The notes under the pieces were generated by a model. That model saw nothing but the letters and a program-made list of their open reading frames with translations, had not been told where the DNA came from and searched no databases. This document shows, piece after piece, positions 42,059 through 50,133 of a stretch of DNA of 64,000 nucleotides. The translations under genes were made by a program, and so were the position numbers. Origin of the DNA: Bacteroidales bacterium (GTDB taxonomy: Bacteria > Bacteroidota > Bacteroidia > Bacteroidales > F082); NCBI GenBank assembly GCA_017539045.1, contig JAFYHS010000001.1, forward strand, positions 55,390 through 119,389. The letters run 5' to 3'. The stretch's first letter is position 1, and every line of letters begins with the position of its first letter.

Positions 42059-42787
42059 TCACTTCTTCACCACGAACTTTTGCGTGGAGACGGCGCGGCC
42101 ATCCACCAACATGGTGCAGAAATAAATGCCACCTTGGATGTCGGCGACCGAGAAGCTCAGCTGGCCATCATTGGCATTCAGCTCTTGACGCATCACTTCC
42201 TGACCCACCAGGTTGTAAACCACGGCGCAAAGGTTGCCGCCAAACGAGTAGTTGAAGCTCACCGTGTTGGTGGCAGGGTTAGGATAAGCCTGACCCAGTG
42301 TCATCGTATGGACATTCTCATTGACGCCGACACCCGACTTGCGGAAGCGGACAATGATGCTGATGCGCTGGTCGGGGTTACGCTCTTCATAAGCGTAATA
42401 CTTAATGATGACATCGCCATAGAGATCGTCAGGATAAAGCGCATGGAACGACAACTCATCGGTGTTGACTTCACCTGCCGGAATATCGATCGCCTCGGGG
42501 CTGACAAAAGTGTCAGGGCCGAAGCACATACCCCAGCAGAACGAATTAATCACGCCTTCGAGGTCTTGGATGATCTCTTTTTCGATCAGAACCTTCATAG
42601 GCTCAGAAGTGATGTTTCTGACCTGCATGTGTTGAATGTATTCACCAAAGCCATACTCGTCGTTGGTGCATTCAATGGTCTCGCCCTCGTCAAAGACGGT
42701 GCCTTCCCACTCGAACTGCAAGGTCTGAGCCGAAACATAACCCATTAGGGTCAACAGAATCAGTGTAAAGATAGATTTTTTCATCAT
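42059..42787 (-). CDS. Small secreted protein with T9SS type A sorting domain
   Basis: This 242-residue protein has a signal peptide (about 1-20, GYVSAQ) and a compact beta domain (about 25-150) containing paired Cys residues (SFCWGMCFGPDTF). The sorting domain begins near LGQAYPNPATNTVSFNYSF and ends KFVVKK. The N-terminal domain resembles the 'lipid-linked/cohesin-like' beta folds often attached to T9SS tails, but I do not recognise a family. It is likely surface-exposed after secretion. Confidence 0.8.
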   Translation of the reverse strand: MMKKSIFTLILLTLMGYVSAQTLQFEWEGTVFDEGETIECTNDEYGFGEYIQHMQVRNITSEPMKVLIEKEIIQDLEGVINSFCWGMCFGPDTFVSPEAIDIPAGEVNTDELSFHALYPDDLYGDVIIKYYAYEERNPDQRISIIVRFRKSGVGVNENVHTMTLGQAYPNPATNTVSFNYSFGGNLCAVVYNLVGQEVMRQELNANDGQLSFSVADIQGGIYFCTMLVDGRAVSTQKFVVKK

Positions 42788-42874
42788 AGAAACGGTATTT
42801 TTATTTGTTATTTTACTTCATTCGATTTCAACCTGCAAAAATGCAAAACTTTTCTCAATCATGCAACAAAAATA

Positions 42875-42904
42875 TTGCCATTTTTTGAAAAATATCTACT
42901 TTTG
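42875..42904 (+). promoter_or_regulatory. Promoter of the Omp28-like gene
   Basis: TTG (42875-42877) and TACTTTTG (42897-42904) are separated by 19 bp, a close sigma-ABfr match, 28 bp before the ATG. Confidence 0.7.
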
Positions 42905-42932
42905 TGCTGAAAAACACTAAAAACATTTCGTG

Positions 42933-44558
42933 ATGAAAAGATTTTCCTTCATTTTGGCATCGCTTCTGATGCTTTTTACACTGAAGCTGAACGCACAAAA
43001 CGAGCGCGTGCTCCTCTTTGAATGTTTCACCAACACGGGCTGCGGTCCCTGCGCACAGCAGAACCCTGCCCTCGACGCGCTCATCGCCGCCAATGCCGAC
43101 CGTGTGGCCGCCATCAAGTACCACATGAACTGGCCCTCGGCCAACGACCCGATGTATCTGCACAACACGGCCGACAATGATTCTCGTAAAGGCGTCTACA
43201 ACGTCACTTCCGTACCCCATACGGTCGTCGACGGCATCCGCTTCGCCAACACACCTGGCGGCTTAAGCCAAAACATGGTCAACAACTGGCTGACCATAGA
43301 ATCGCCTTTTGAGATGCGTCTCTCCTATGAAGTGGACGAAGCCGCCAACACCATCACTGTCCATGTGATGGGTCGCGCCTCCACCGCCGTTGAAGGCAAC
43401 GTGAGACTCTATGTTGGCGTCATCGAGAAAGAGGTCCATTTCAACTCCGCTCCCGGTCCCAACGGCGAACGCGATTTCTACAGCGTGATGAAGAAGCTCC
43501 TCCCCACTGCCTCCGGCACCTCGCTCGGCAGCATGGAGGCTGGCGATTACTTTGCCTACAACTTCACTTGGGAACTCGCCAACATATACAACAACGACCA
43601 ACTGGATGCCATCGCATGGGTCCAAAACTACGGCACCAAAGAGGTGTACCAAGCCTGCAAGTCGAGCGAAAACATCGAGCCCTATTATGCCAACGAAGCC
43701 ATGGTGAGCGACATCAGCAACGTGAAAGGCACCAACTGCAGCGGCGAGTCCCAGCCCAAGGTCCTCCTGACCAACAACGGCAGCAACGCCCTGACCTCCG
43801 CCGAGTTGGAGGTCGTCGTCAACGGCGAGATGCTAGGCGCCGTGGAGTGGAGCGGCAACCTGTCCACCTTCAAATCGGAGACTGTTGACCTGGGCGAGTT
43901 CAGCTTCCCTGTGGAAGAAGAGAACACGCTGGAAGTGAGGATTAAGAGCATCAACGGAGGAGCCGACGAAGCTTCGACCAATGACATCGTCACTACCGAT
44001 TTCAAGGGCGCCCCTGAGAACGTCGCCAAGGTGATGAAGCTCAGCATCCGCACCGACAACAACCCGCAAGAGACCACCTGGAAGGTGACCAACCTCTGGA
44101 CTGGCGAAGTCGTCCTCGAAGGCGGTCCCTACGACCAAGCCAACCATATGTTCACCGAGACCCTTGAGATCACGGGCGACGGCTGCTACGACTTCACCAT
44201 CTACGACGCTGGCGGCAACGGCCTCCAAGGCGGCGTCTACGGCCTGAAAGCCAGTGGCGAAACTCTCTTCTCGGGCAACACCTTCGGCTTCAGCGAGAGC
44301 AACGAGTTCTCTTACGAAGTGACGGCCGATGTGGACGAGAACCTCAACCAAAGCGTCAGCGTCTACCCCAACCCGACCGACGGCATGCTCAACATTATTT
44401 GCCAAGACAAGCAACAGGTCAGCATCTACAATATGGCCGGACAGCGCGTCTATGAAGGCTATTGCGAAGGCTCGCTGAAAATCGACATGAAGCGTTTCGG
44501 CTGTGGCATCTACGCCGTCAAGGTCGGCGATGAGACACAAAGGGTCGTGGTGAAGTGA
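42933..44558 (+). CDS. Omp28-like secreted protein with thioredoxin-type CGPC motif and T9SS domain
   Basis: This 541-residue protein has a signal peptide (about 1-22, KLNAQ). A thioredoxin-like domain follows with the motif CGPC (residues 37-40, FTNTGCGPCAQQNP), as in Omp28-related proteins of Porphyromonas. Then come immunoglobulin-like strands (ALTSAELEVVVNGEMLG), a domain with YDFTIYDAGGNGLQGGVYGL, and a type A sorting tail (SVYPNPTDGML). The start at 42933 is chosen over an in-frame GTG one codon before. The CGPC pair suggests redox activity outside the cell. birA starts in its stop codon. Confidence 0.85.
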   Translation: MKRFSFILASLLMLFTLKLNAQNERVLLFECFTNTGCGPCAQQNPALDALIAANADRVAAIKYHMNWPSANDPMYLHNTADNDSRKGVYNVTSVPHTVVDGIRFANTPGGLSQNMVNNWLTIESPFEMRLSYEVDEAANTITVHVMGRASTAVEGNVRLYVGVIEKEVHFNSAPGPNGERDFYSVMKKLLPTASGTSLGSMEAGDYFAYNFTWELANIYNNDQLDAIAWVQNYGTKEVYQACKSSENIEPYYANEAMVSDISNVKGTNCSGESQPKVLLTNNGSNALTSAELEVVVNGEMLGAVEWSGNLSTFKSETVDLGEFSFPVEEENTLEVRIKSINGGADEASTNDIVTTDFKGAPENVAKVMKLSIRTDNNPQETTWKVTNLWTGEVVLEGGPYDQANHMFTETLEITGDGCYDFTIYDAGGNGLQGGVYGLKASGETLFSGNTFGFSESNEFSYEVTADVDENLNQSVSVYPNPTDGMLNIICQDKQQVSIYNMAGQRVYEGYCEGSLKIDMKRFGCGIYAVKVGDETQRVVVK

Positions 44559-45289
44559 TGCTCCAGTACCATCATTTCGACACACTCGACTCGACCAACG
44601 CCTACCTGCAAAGGCTACAATCGGAAGCCGACATCCGCGACTGGGTGGTCAGCGCCGACGAGCAGACCGCAGGCAAAGGCATGGGTAACAACGGCTGGGA
44701 AAGTGAGGTGGGAAAGAACCTCACTTTCTCTTTGGCCGTCGGCATGGGCTTTCTGCCCGCCGAGAGGCAGTTCCTGCTCTCCGAGGCAGTACCGCTTGGC
44801 ATCGTCGAAGTCCTTGACACCTTATTGCCTGCCGAGAAGCTCAGCATCAAGTGGCCCAACGACCTTTATTTTGGCAATCGCAAACTGGCCGGTATCCTCA
44901 TCAACAGCACCATCAAAGCCAATATGATGGATCTCTCCATTATAGGTATTGGACTGAACGTCAAACAGATGCAATTCAAAGACTGGCCAACGCATCCCAT
45001 CTCATTGAAGATGATCACCGGTAAGGACTACGATTTGCAGCCACTCATGGAGCAAATCACAGCGCATATCATAAAAAAGGTGGAGCTGCTGAAAAGCAAC
45101 CCCACCGCTATTGAGCAGGCCTATTTGAAACGGTTGTTCCGTTATCAAACCTGGGCCGATTATGAAGTCGACGGAAAAGCCTTGAGGCTATTCATGACCG
45201 GAATAGACGCATTCGGACGGCTACAACTCGTTGACGAGCAACAGACATTGCACTGTTACGACATCAAACAGATCAAGTTTTTGGTTTAA
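44558..45289 (+). CDS. birA: Biotin--[biotin carboxyl-carrier protein] ligase
   Basis: This 243-residue class I enzyme lacks the N-terminal DNA-binding domain of E. coli BirA and is therefore not expected to be a repressor. Motifs are STNAYLQRL, the adenylate-binding loop EQTAGKGMGNNGWES (a variant of the usual GRGRRGR) and KWPNDLYFGNRKLAGIL. It begins at the ATG overlapping the TGA of the previous gene, and its 3' end overlaps the convergent pyrE by 4 nt. It would modify a biotin carrier elsewhere; the degenerate biotinyl domain at 29.2 kb is not a substrate at the usual position. Confidence 0.9.
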   Translation: MLQYHHFDTLDSTNAYLQRLQSEADIRDWVVSADEQTAGKGMGNNGWESEVGKNLTFSLAVGMGFLPAERQFLLSEAVPLGIVEVLDTLLPAEKLSIKWPNDLYFGNRKLAGILINSTIKANMMDLSIIGIGLNVKQMQFKDWPTHPISLKMITGKDYDLQPLMEQITAHIIKKVELLKSNPTAIEQAYLKRLFRYQTWADYEVDGKALRLFMTGIDAFGRLQLVDEQQTLHCYDIKQIKFLV

Positions 45290-45933
45290 TTCCACTGGTC
45301 GCTCCAAGCCTGTTGGTCCTTGCGCCATTCCTTGAGCGACTGCACGTCTTCCTCAGTGACATATTTCTCCTCGACGGCCTTTTGGATCAGCGTCTCGTAG
45401 TTCGACAGCGTCACCAGCTGGCAATCTTTCTCCTCGAAGTTCTTCTTGGCGAGTTCCATCTGATAGGTGAAGATGGCCACCATGCCTTTCACCTCGGCGC
45501 CTGCCTCACGAAGGGCGTCGACAGCCAAGAGGCTCGACTTGCCCGTGGAGACCAGGTCCTCGATGACCACCACCGACTGACCCGGGGTAAGCACGCCTTC
45601 AATCTGGTTCTGCATGCCGTGCGACTTCTTCTCGCTACGCACATACACGAAAGGCAGACCCAACTCCTGTGCCACCAGCGCGCCTTGGGCGATGCCACCC
45701 GTGGCCACACCTGCAATCACATCAGGTTTGCCGTAGTTCTGTATGATCTTCTCCACAAACTGCTGGCGGATATAGGTGCGCACGGCAGGATAGGAGAGCG
45801 TGACACGGTTGTCGCAATAAATGGGGCTTTTCAGTCCGGACGCCCAAGTGAACGGAGCCTTAGGGCTGAGCTTCACGGCCTTGATCTGAAGCAGATGCTG
45901 GGCCAAAGTCAATGCTGAATCTTCGTATTTCAT
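45286..45933 (-). CDS. pyrE: Orotate phosphoribosyltransferase
   Basis: This 215-residue PRTase makes orotidine 5'-monophosphate in pyrimidine synthesis. The PRPP-binding motif is VVVIEDLVSTGKSSL. YCDNRVTLSYPAVR and YVRSEKKSHGMQNQIEG are typical of PyrE. It converges with birA with a 4-nt overlap of stop codons. pyrH, a later pyrimidine gene, also lies in this window. Confidence 0.93.
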   Translation of the reverse strand: MKYEDSALTLAQHLLQIKAVKLSPKAPFTWASGLKSPIYCDNRVTLSYPAVRTYIRQQFVEKIIQNYGKPDVIAGVATGGIAQGALVAQELGLPFVYVRSEKKSHGMQNQIEGVLTPGQSVVVIEDLVSTGKSSLLAVDALREAGAEVKGMVAIFTYQMELAKKNFEEKDCQLVTLSNYETLIQKAVEEKYVTEEDVQSLKEWRKDQQAWSDQWN

Positions 45934-45963
45934 GGTAATAGAGCTTTGTCGAGACTATTTTTA

Positions 45964-45971
45964 TATCTTTG
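45964..45971 (+). promoter_or_regulatory. -7 box for the NUDIX gene
   Basis: TATCTTTG lies 31 bp before the NUDIX ATG. A TTTG is 15 bp upstream, shorter than usual. Confidence 0.5.
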
Positions 45972-46001
45972 TCGCTTGAAAACAAGTTAAACCGACTGCA
46001 A

Positions 46002-46628
46002 ATGTACAAGATTTTTCAAGAAAATAAAGCACTGGTTTTTCCAAAAATTGAGGGTGATTCTTTGAAATTTGACGCAACGCCCCAAGAATCCGACAGATAC
46101 GACGCCGAGCTCTTGTGCGATTTTTTGCCCGAATGGCTCGACGACCGCGATCCCGGCGACACTTTCATCCACGAAGTGGGTGAAAACGCCGTGGTGCAAG
46201 CCTTGAAAGAGACCTTCAGGCTGGCTCCTGCGGCGGGAGGCGTCGTCGAAAAAGACGGCCAATTCGTCAGCATCGTGCGCAAAGGCATCCCCGACCTGCC
46301 CAAGGGACATGTCGAACCAGGAGAGACCCCTGAAGAAGCCGCCTTGCGCGAGGTGGAGGAAGAGACAGGCATTGGCAACTTGAAGATCGTCAAGGCTTTG
46401 ACAACCACATGGCATTGCTATCTGGAGCATGAGGAGTGGGCGCTGAAACCGACCTATTGGTACCTTATGAGCACTTCAGAGGCCATACAGCCCAAGCCGC
46501 AGACCGAAGAGGGCATCACTGAGATAAAACTCATTGGAAAAGAAGAGATTGAGGGGTTTTTGAAAAATACTTTCCGTTCCATCAGTGAAATTCTTGGAAA
46601 AGAATTGCGTCAAATCGTGACAAAGTGA
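46002..46628 (+). CDS. NUDIX hydrolase
   Basis: With the start MYKIFQENKALVF the protein has 208 residues. The Nudix box GHVEPGETPEEAALREVEEETGIG matches GX5EX7REUXEEXGU, so it should bind Mg and cleave a nucleoside diphosphate linked to another group. A short N-terminal domain (about 1-70) precedes it. Substrate is unknown. The coaD promoter overlaps its 3' end, so it is likely separate from coaD in regulation. Confidence 0.85.
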   Translation: MYKIFQENKALVFPKIEGDSLKFDATPQESDRYDAELLCDFLPEWLDDRDPGDTFIHEVGENAVVQALKETFRLAPAAGGVVEKDGQFVSIVRKGIPDLPKGHVEPGETPEEAALREVEEETGIGNLKIVKALTTTWHCYLEHEEWALKPTYWYLMSTSEAIQPKPQTEEGITEIKLIGKEEIEGFLKNTFRSISEILGKELRQIVTK

Positions 46629-46636
46629 TACTTTTG
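46605..46636 (+). promoter_or_regulatory. Promoter of coaD
   Basis: TTG (46605-46607) and TACTTTTG followed by C (46629-46636) are 21 bp apart. The -7 box starts at the base after the NUDIX stop codon, 23 bp before the coaD ATG. Confidence 0.65.
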
Positions 46637-46659
46637 CAGCCGATTTCAAATCAAACGAG

Positions 46660-47130
46660 ATGAAAAGAATAGCCGTATTCCCCGGTTCCTTCGACCCCAT
46701 CACCTTGGGTCACCGTTCCATCGTTTTAAGAGCCCTGCCCATGTTCGACGAGATCTACGTCGCCGTCGGCATCAACATGGAAAAACGCTCCACTTTTGAG
46801 CTGAAAGACCGCATCAAATGGTGCAAGGCCGTCTTCAAAAACTATTCCCAGGTGAAGGTGGAGAGCTACGAAGGCCTCACCGCCGACTTCTGCAAGAAGG
46901 TGGGCGCCAACACCATCATCCGTGGCCTGCGCTGTGGCAGCGACTTCGAATACGAGAACATGATCGGGCATGCCAACAAGCGCCTGCACCCCGAGCTGGA
47001 GACCATCTTCCTGCTGACTGAGAGCGAGCTGGTGGGTGTGTCGTCGAGCGTCGTCCGCGACATCTACAAGAACGGTGGCGACACCTCCAAGTTTTTGCCT
47101 AAAGAGGTGAAGTTGCCGAAAAGGCAATAA
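46660..47130 (+). CDS. coaD: Phosphopantetheine adenylyltransferase
   Basis: This 156-residue nucleotidyltransferase makes dephospho-CoA from phosphopantetheine and ATP. The N-terminal GSFDPITLGHRSIV contains the HxGH-type TxGH motif. NTIIRGLRCGSDFEYE, ESELVGVSSSVVRDI and the basic C-terminus complete the family pattern. It is followed 26 nt later by a TlpA-like protein. coaE is at 19.6 kb in the same window. Confidence 0.93.
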   Translation: MKRIAVFPGSFDPITLGHRSIVLRALPMFDEIYVAVGINMEKRSTFELKDRIKWCKAVFKNYSQVKVESYEGLTADFCKKVGANTIIRGLRCGSDFEYENMIGHANKRLHPELETIFLLTESELVGVSSSVVRDIYKNGGDTSKFLPKEVKLPKRQ

Positions 47131-47156
47131 TTCCGCCCCTATTTCGTTTTCAGTGC

Positions 47157-48527
47157 ATGAAACGAAAGATTATCACTCTGTTTTTCTCCCTGCTCTTCCT
47201 CACGGCAAGCGCACAGAACGTGACGATTACCGGTAGGAGCAACAAAACCAACACCTTGATGCGGCTCTTCGCCTATGAAGACCTCGTCAACGAGACCGGC
47301 ATCCTCCTCGACCAAAGCCAGACCGACGCCCAAGGCCATTTCATCCTGGAAGGCAACGTGAAGCAAATCCTCCCCGGCCGCATCTATGTCGGCTTGGAGT
47401 ATGTTGACCTCATCCTCTCGCCTAACGCCTCCTACGACATCGAGATCATCGTGCCCGAACAGCAGGAGAACGTCTCTTATTTCGAGAAGGAGCTGCCGAC
47501 CCTACGCGTGAAGCGAGCCACCGACAAGAACATCTACCGCCAAGTCATCTATTCCGAGGAGATCATCAACGCCTATATGACGGAGCATTTCAACCAAATC
47601 TACCGTGGCCGTCAGTTGCGCTATATCGACTCCATACAGAACGCCATCAGCCGCGAGGTGCCCAACATCACGTCGGACTATGTGAACAGCCACAACCGCT
47701 ACAAGATTGCAGCCATCAAACTGGGCATCAGCACCGACGGTGGCAAGAAAATCATCAAGGACTACTACGATGGGCAGCCCGTGCTTTACACCCAGAGCGC
47801 CTACATCGACCTATTCAAGGAACTCTTTGACGGCTACTTCAACAGCGCTGCCTACGACAGCCATCTGCTCAACGATGCCTTTGGCGAAGGCCCCGTCTCC
47901 TTAAAGAAATACCTGGCCACCGACCCACTTATGGCGAAGAACCCGCAACTGGCCGAGCTCATCACCATCTTCAACCTGCAGAAACTCTGCTACGGTGACC
48001 GCGGCACGAGTCATCTTGCCAAAGGACACCTCGCCTATATCGGTAGCCGGACAAACTACGAAGAACACAAATCCATCATCAGCGATTTCTTCACAAAATT
48101 CGAGTGCCTCGCCCCTGGCACCGATGCGCCCGAGTTCACCTTGAAAGACCGCGATGGCAAGGACATCAGTTTATCGGATTACAAGAATGGTTTGGTACTG
48201 CTGCAGTTCGTCGATGGGATGTCGCCCGTCGCGGAACGCCAGTTCTCGGAGCTGAGAGACCTTCACAACCAGTGGCAGGACTCGGTGCAGATCCTCACCA
48301 TCGCCGCCCACGACAAGATGGACAAATTGAAAAAACAATTCACCGAAAAACGGATGGACTGGCCCCTACTCGACCTCAACGACCAGATACTGCTTTTGGA
48401 AGCCTACAACGTTCGCACCTTCCCCGAATACATCCTCATCAAACGCAACAACAAGATTGGCGAGGCACCGGCACCAAGCCCAGAGCGGTATTTGGAGGAA
48501 AGGGTAAGACGATTGTATGGGAAGTAA
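47157..48527 (+). CDS. TlpA-like periplasmic protein lacking the redox CxxC
   Basis: This 456-residue exported protein has a signal peptide (about 1-19, TASAQ) and an N-terminal beta domain similar to DUF4369-type extensions (VTITGRSNKTNTLMRLFAYED). A helical middle region precedes a C-terminal thioredoxin-like domain (PGTDAPEFTLKDRDGKDISLSDYKNGLVLLQF). Where TlpA and ResA have WCxxC, this protein reads VDGMSPVAERQF, with no cysteine. The fold is therefore probably kept for binding rather than disulfide exchange. It follows coaD by 26 nt. Confidence 0.82.
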   Translation: MKRKIITLFFSLLFLTASAQNVTITGRSNKTNTLMRLFAYEDLVNETGILLDQSQTDAQGHFILEGNVKQILPGRIYVGLEYVDLILSPNASYDIEIIVPEQQENVSYFEKELPTLRVKRATDKNIYRQVIYSEEIINAYMTEHFNQIYRGRQLRYIDSIQNAISREVPNITSDYVNSHNRYKIAAIKLGISTDGGKKIIKDYYDGQPVLYTQSAYIDLFKELFDGYFNSAAYDSHLLNDAFGEGPVSLKKYLATDPLMAKNPQLAELITIFNLQKLCYGDRGTSHLAKGHLAYIGSRTNYEEHKSIISDFFTKFECLAPGTDAPEFTLKDRDGKDISLSDYKNGLVLLQFVDGMSPVAERQFSELRDLHNQWQDSVQILTIAAHDKMDKLKKQFTEKRMDWPLLDLNDQILLLEAYNVRTFPEYILIKRNNKIGEAPAPSPERYLEERVRRLYGK

Positions 48528-48581
48528 AATCGGAAAAAGTCCCTTTTTTAAGATAAATTTTCCGGAAAAAAGTCTCTGTTT

Positions 48582-49835
48582 CTAAGAGATACTCCACTTC
48601 GCTACCGGCACAACATCTATCCTAAACCCATCTTTCTCTATAGTGCGCTCCTCGTTGTTCGTCACGATGACAAGGTTACTGCAATTCAATTCGTCTGCAC
48701 ATTCGACAAGGCTGTCCACTTCTCGCTTCTCAGTCTTGACATTGCTCATATCATAGCAGACCTGCACTAATTGTTCTATGTGCGTGCCTTTGCGCAAGAC
48801 GAAATCCACTTCCTTGTCGTTGCGCGAACGATAATAAAACATGGTCTTATCGGTGTTATATCCATGCCGCAGCAACTCAACGAAAACCTGGTTTTCGAGC
48901 AAACGTCCAAGGTTGTCACTCAAAGAGAAGGCTTTAGCGGCAACAAATCCGTTGTCAACCACATAGACTTTACGTGGCGCTTTCTTCATCAACTTCAGCT
49001 TGTTGTTGTAACGAGGCAGGTAGTAAAACAGATAGGGCTCATGCAGATAGTCCATGAACTTTTTGGTCGTGTTGACACTGGAGAAGCCTAATTCTTCAGT
49101 CAACTCATTGGCACTTATGGGATTGCAGAAATTGGAGACCAAATATAGGGCAAGGTCGTTTAAGTCCGTGACGTTTCTGACACTGTGGCGCTTGGCCACA
49201 TCCTTCCACACGACGGAATCAAACAAGGTATCAAGGTAGGTACGTGTCAACTGGCGCGATGCCACCACCTCAGGATAACCGCCATTCCTCATATAGTCGT
49301 CCATCAGCGCAGAGGCATCTGCTTGTCGCTCAGGATTCAACCTACTGAGATCCAGTTTATTCCAATCAAAAAACTCCTCAAGGCTAAAGGGCAACATTTC
49401 AACCTTCAGGTACTTCCCCGTCAGCGCTGTGGCCATCTCACTCGAAAGCATCTTTGCATTGCTTCCCGTAATGACAAGGTTTTTTCCCAACCTGTAAAGC
49501 TCGCTGACCCACAAGTCCCACGCCTCAAGGTTTTGAACCTCATCAAGCAAGATGTACTCGTAACCCGGGTAGACGTCATCCAGCATCCGCATGACCAGAT
49601 TGGCATCCCAAGTATCCAACAGCTGCTGATTATCGAAATTCAAGTAGGCAAAATTCCTGTTTCGTAACATCAGCAAAGCCTGCGTAGATTTGCCCACACG
49701 ACGAGGTCCCGTTATCAACTTGATAAGATGACTGCTTAGCAACAAATCCATATCTTGGTTGCTCCGACGTTCCAGATAAGGACGCGAAAGCAGTTCATCA
49801 CGCTCTTTTCGCTGATTCAGAATGATTGTCTTCAT
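48582..49835 (-). CDS. ATPase of the AAA_14/DUF4143 family
   Basis: This 417-residue protein has a Walker A motif GPRRVGKST (near residue 45) and a Walker B ILLDEVQNLE. A C-terminal DUF4143 nuclease-like domain follows (FYYRSRNDKEVDFVLRKG). This family is common in Bacteroidota as stand-alone accessory genes with uncertain function, possibly defence or stress. A -7 box on the minus strand is 24 bp before its ATG. It does not appear to be part of an operon. Confidence 0.82.
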   Translation of the reverse strand: MKTIILNQRKERDELLSRPYLERRSNQDMDLLLSSHLIKLITGPRRVGKSTQALLMLRNRNFAYLNFDNQQLLDTWDANLVMRMLDDVYPGYEYILLDEVQNLEAWDLWVSELYRLGKNLVITGSNAKMLSSEMATALTGKYLKVEMLPFSLEEFFDWNKLDLSRLNPERQADASALMDDYMRNGGYPEVVASRQLTRTYLDTLFDSVVWKDVAKRHSVRNVTDLNDLALYLVSNFCNPISANELTEELGFSSVNTTKKFMDYLHEPYLFYYLPRYNNKLKLMKKAPRKVYVVDNGFVAAKAFSLSDNLGRLLENQVFVELLRHGYNTDKTMFYYRSRNDKEVDFVLRKGTHIEQLVQVCYDMSNVKTEKREVDSLVECADELNCSNLVIVTNNEERTIEKDGFRIDVVPVAKWSIS

Positions 49836-49858
49836 GTTCTATCATCGTATTTCGCTGA

Positions 49859-49866
49859 CAAAAATA
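49859..49866 (-). promoter_or_regulatory. -7 box for the AAA_14 ATPase
   Basis: The minus strand reads TATTTTTG, 24 bp before the ATG. The 298-bp gap to secA otherwise holds only A/T-rich sequence, with no ORF I can support. Confidence 0.5.
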
Positions 49867-50057
49867 CAACTTTTTATTCAATTTATACGTTCTATTGCAC
49901 AAAAAACATACTTTTTTATGCAGTACGGCGTATTTATTGCATAAAATCGGTAGTTTTCAAACGGTGATTTGAGCCATTGCCGGACTAATATCCGTACAAA
50001 ACAACCACTTTCCACTGCCTTTTTGGCACATTTTTCCGACAATTCACGGAAAAACCG

Positions 50058-50065
50058 TACCTTTG
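50058..50065 (+). promoter_or_regulatory. -7 box for secA
   Basis: TACCTTTG followed by C lies 69 bp before the secA ATG. No clear -33 TTG is seen. Confidence 0.5.
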
Positions 50066-50133
50066 CACGAATTTTGCGTACCCCGCAATCATTTAACTGA
50101 TAACTATCAACTTCAAACTGCAAACTGTATAAA

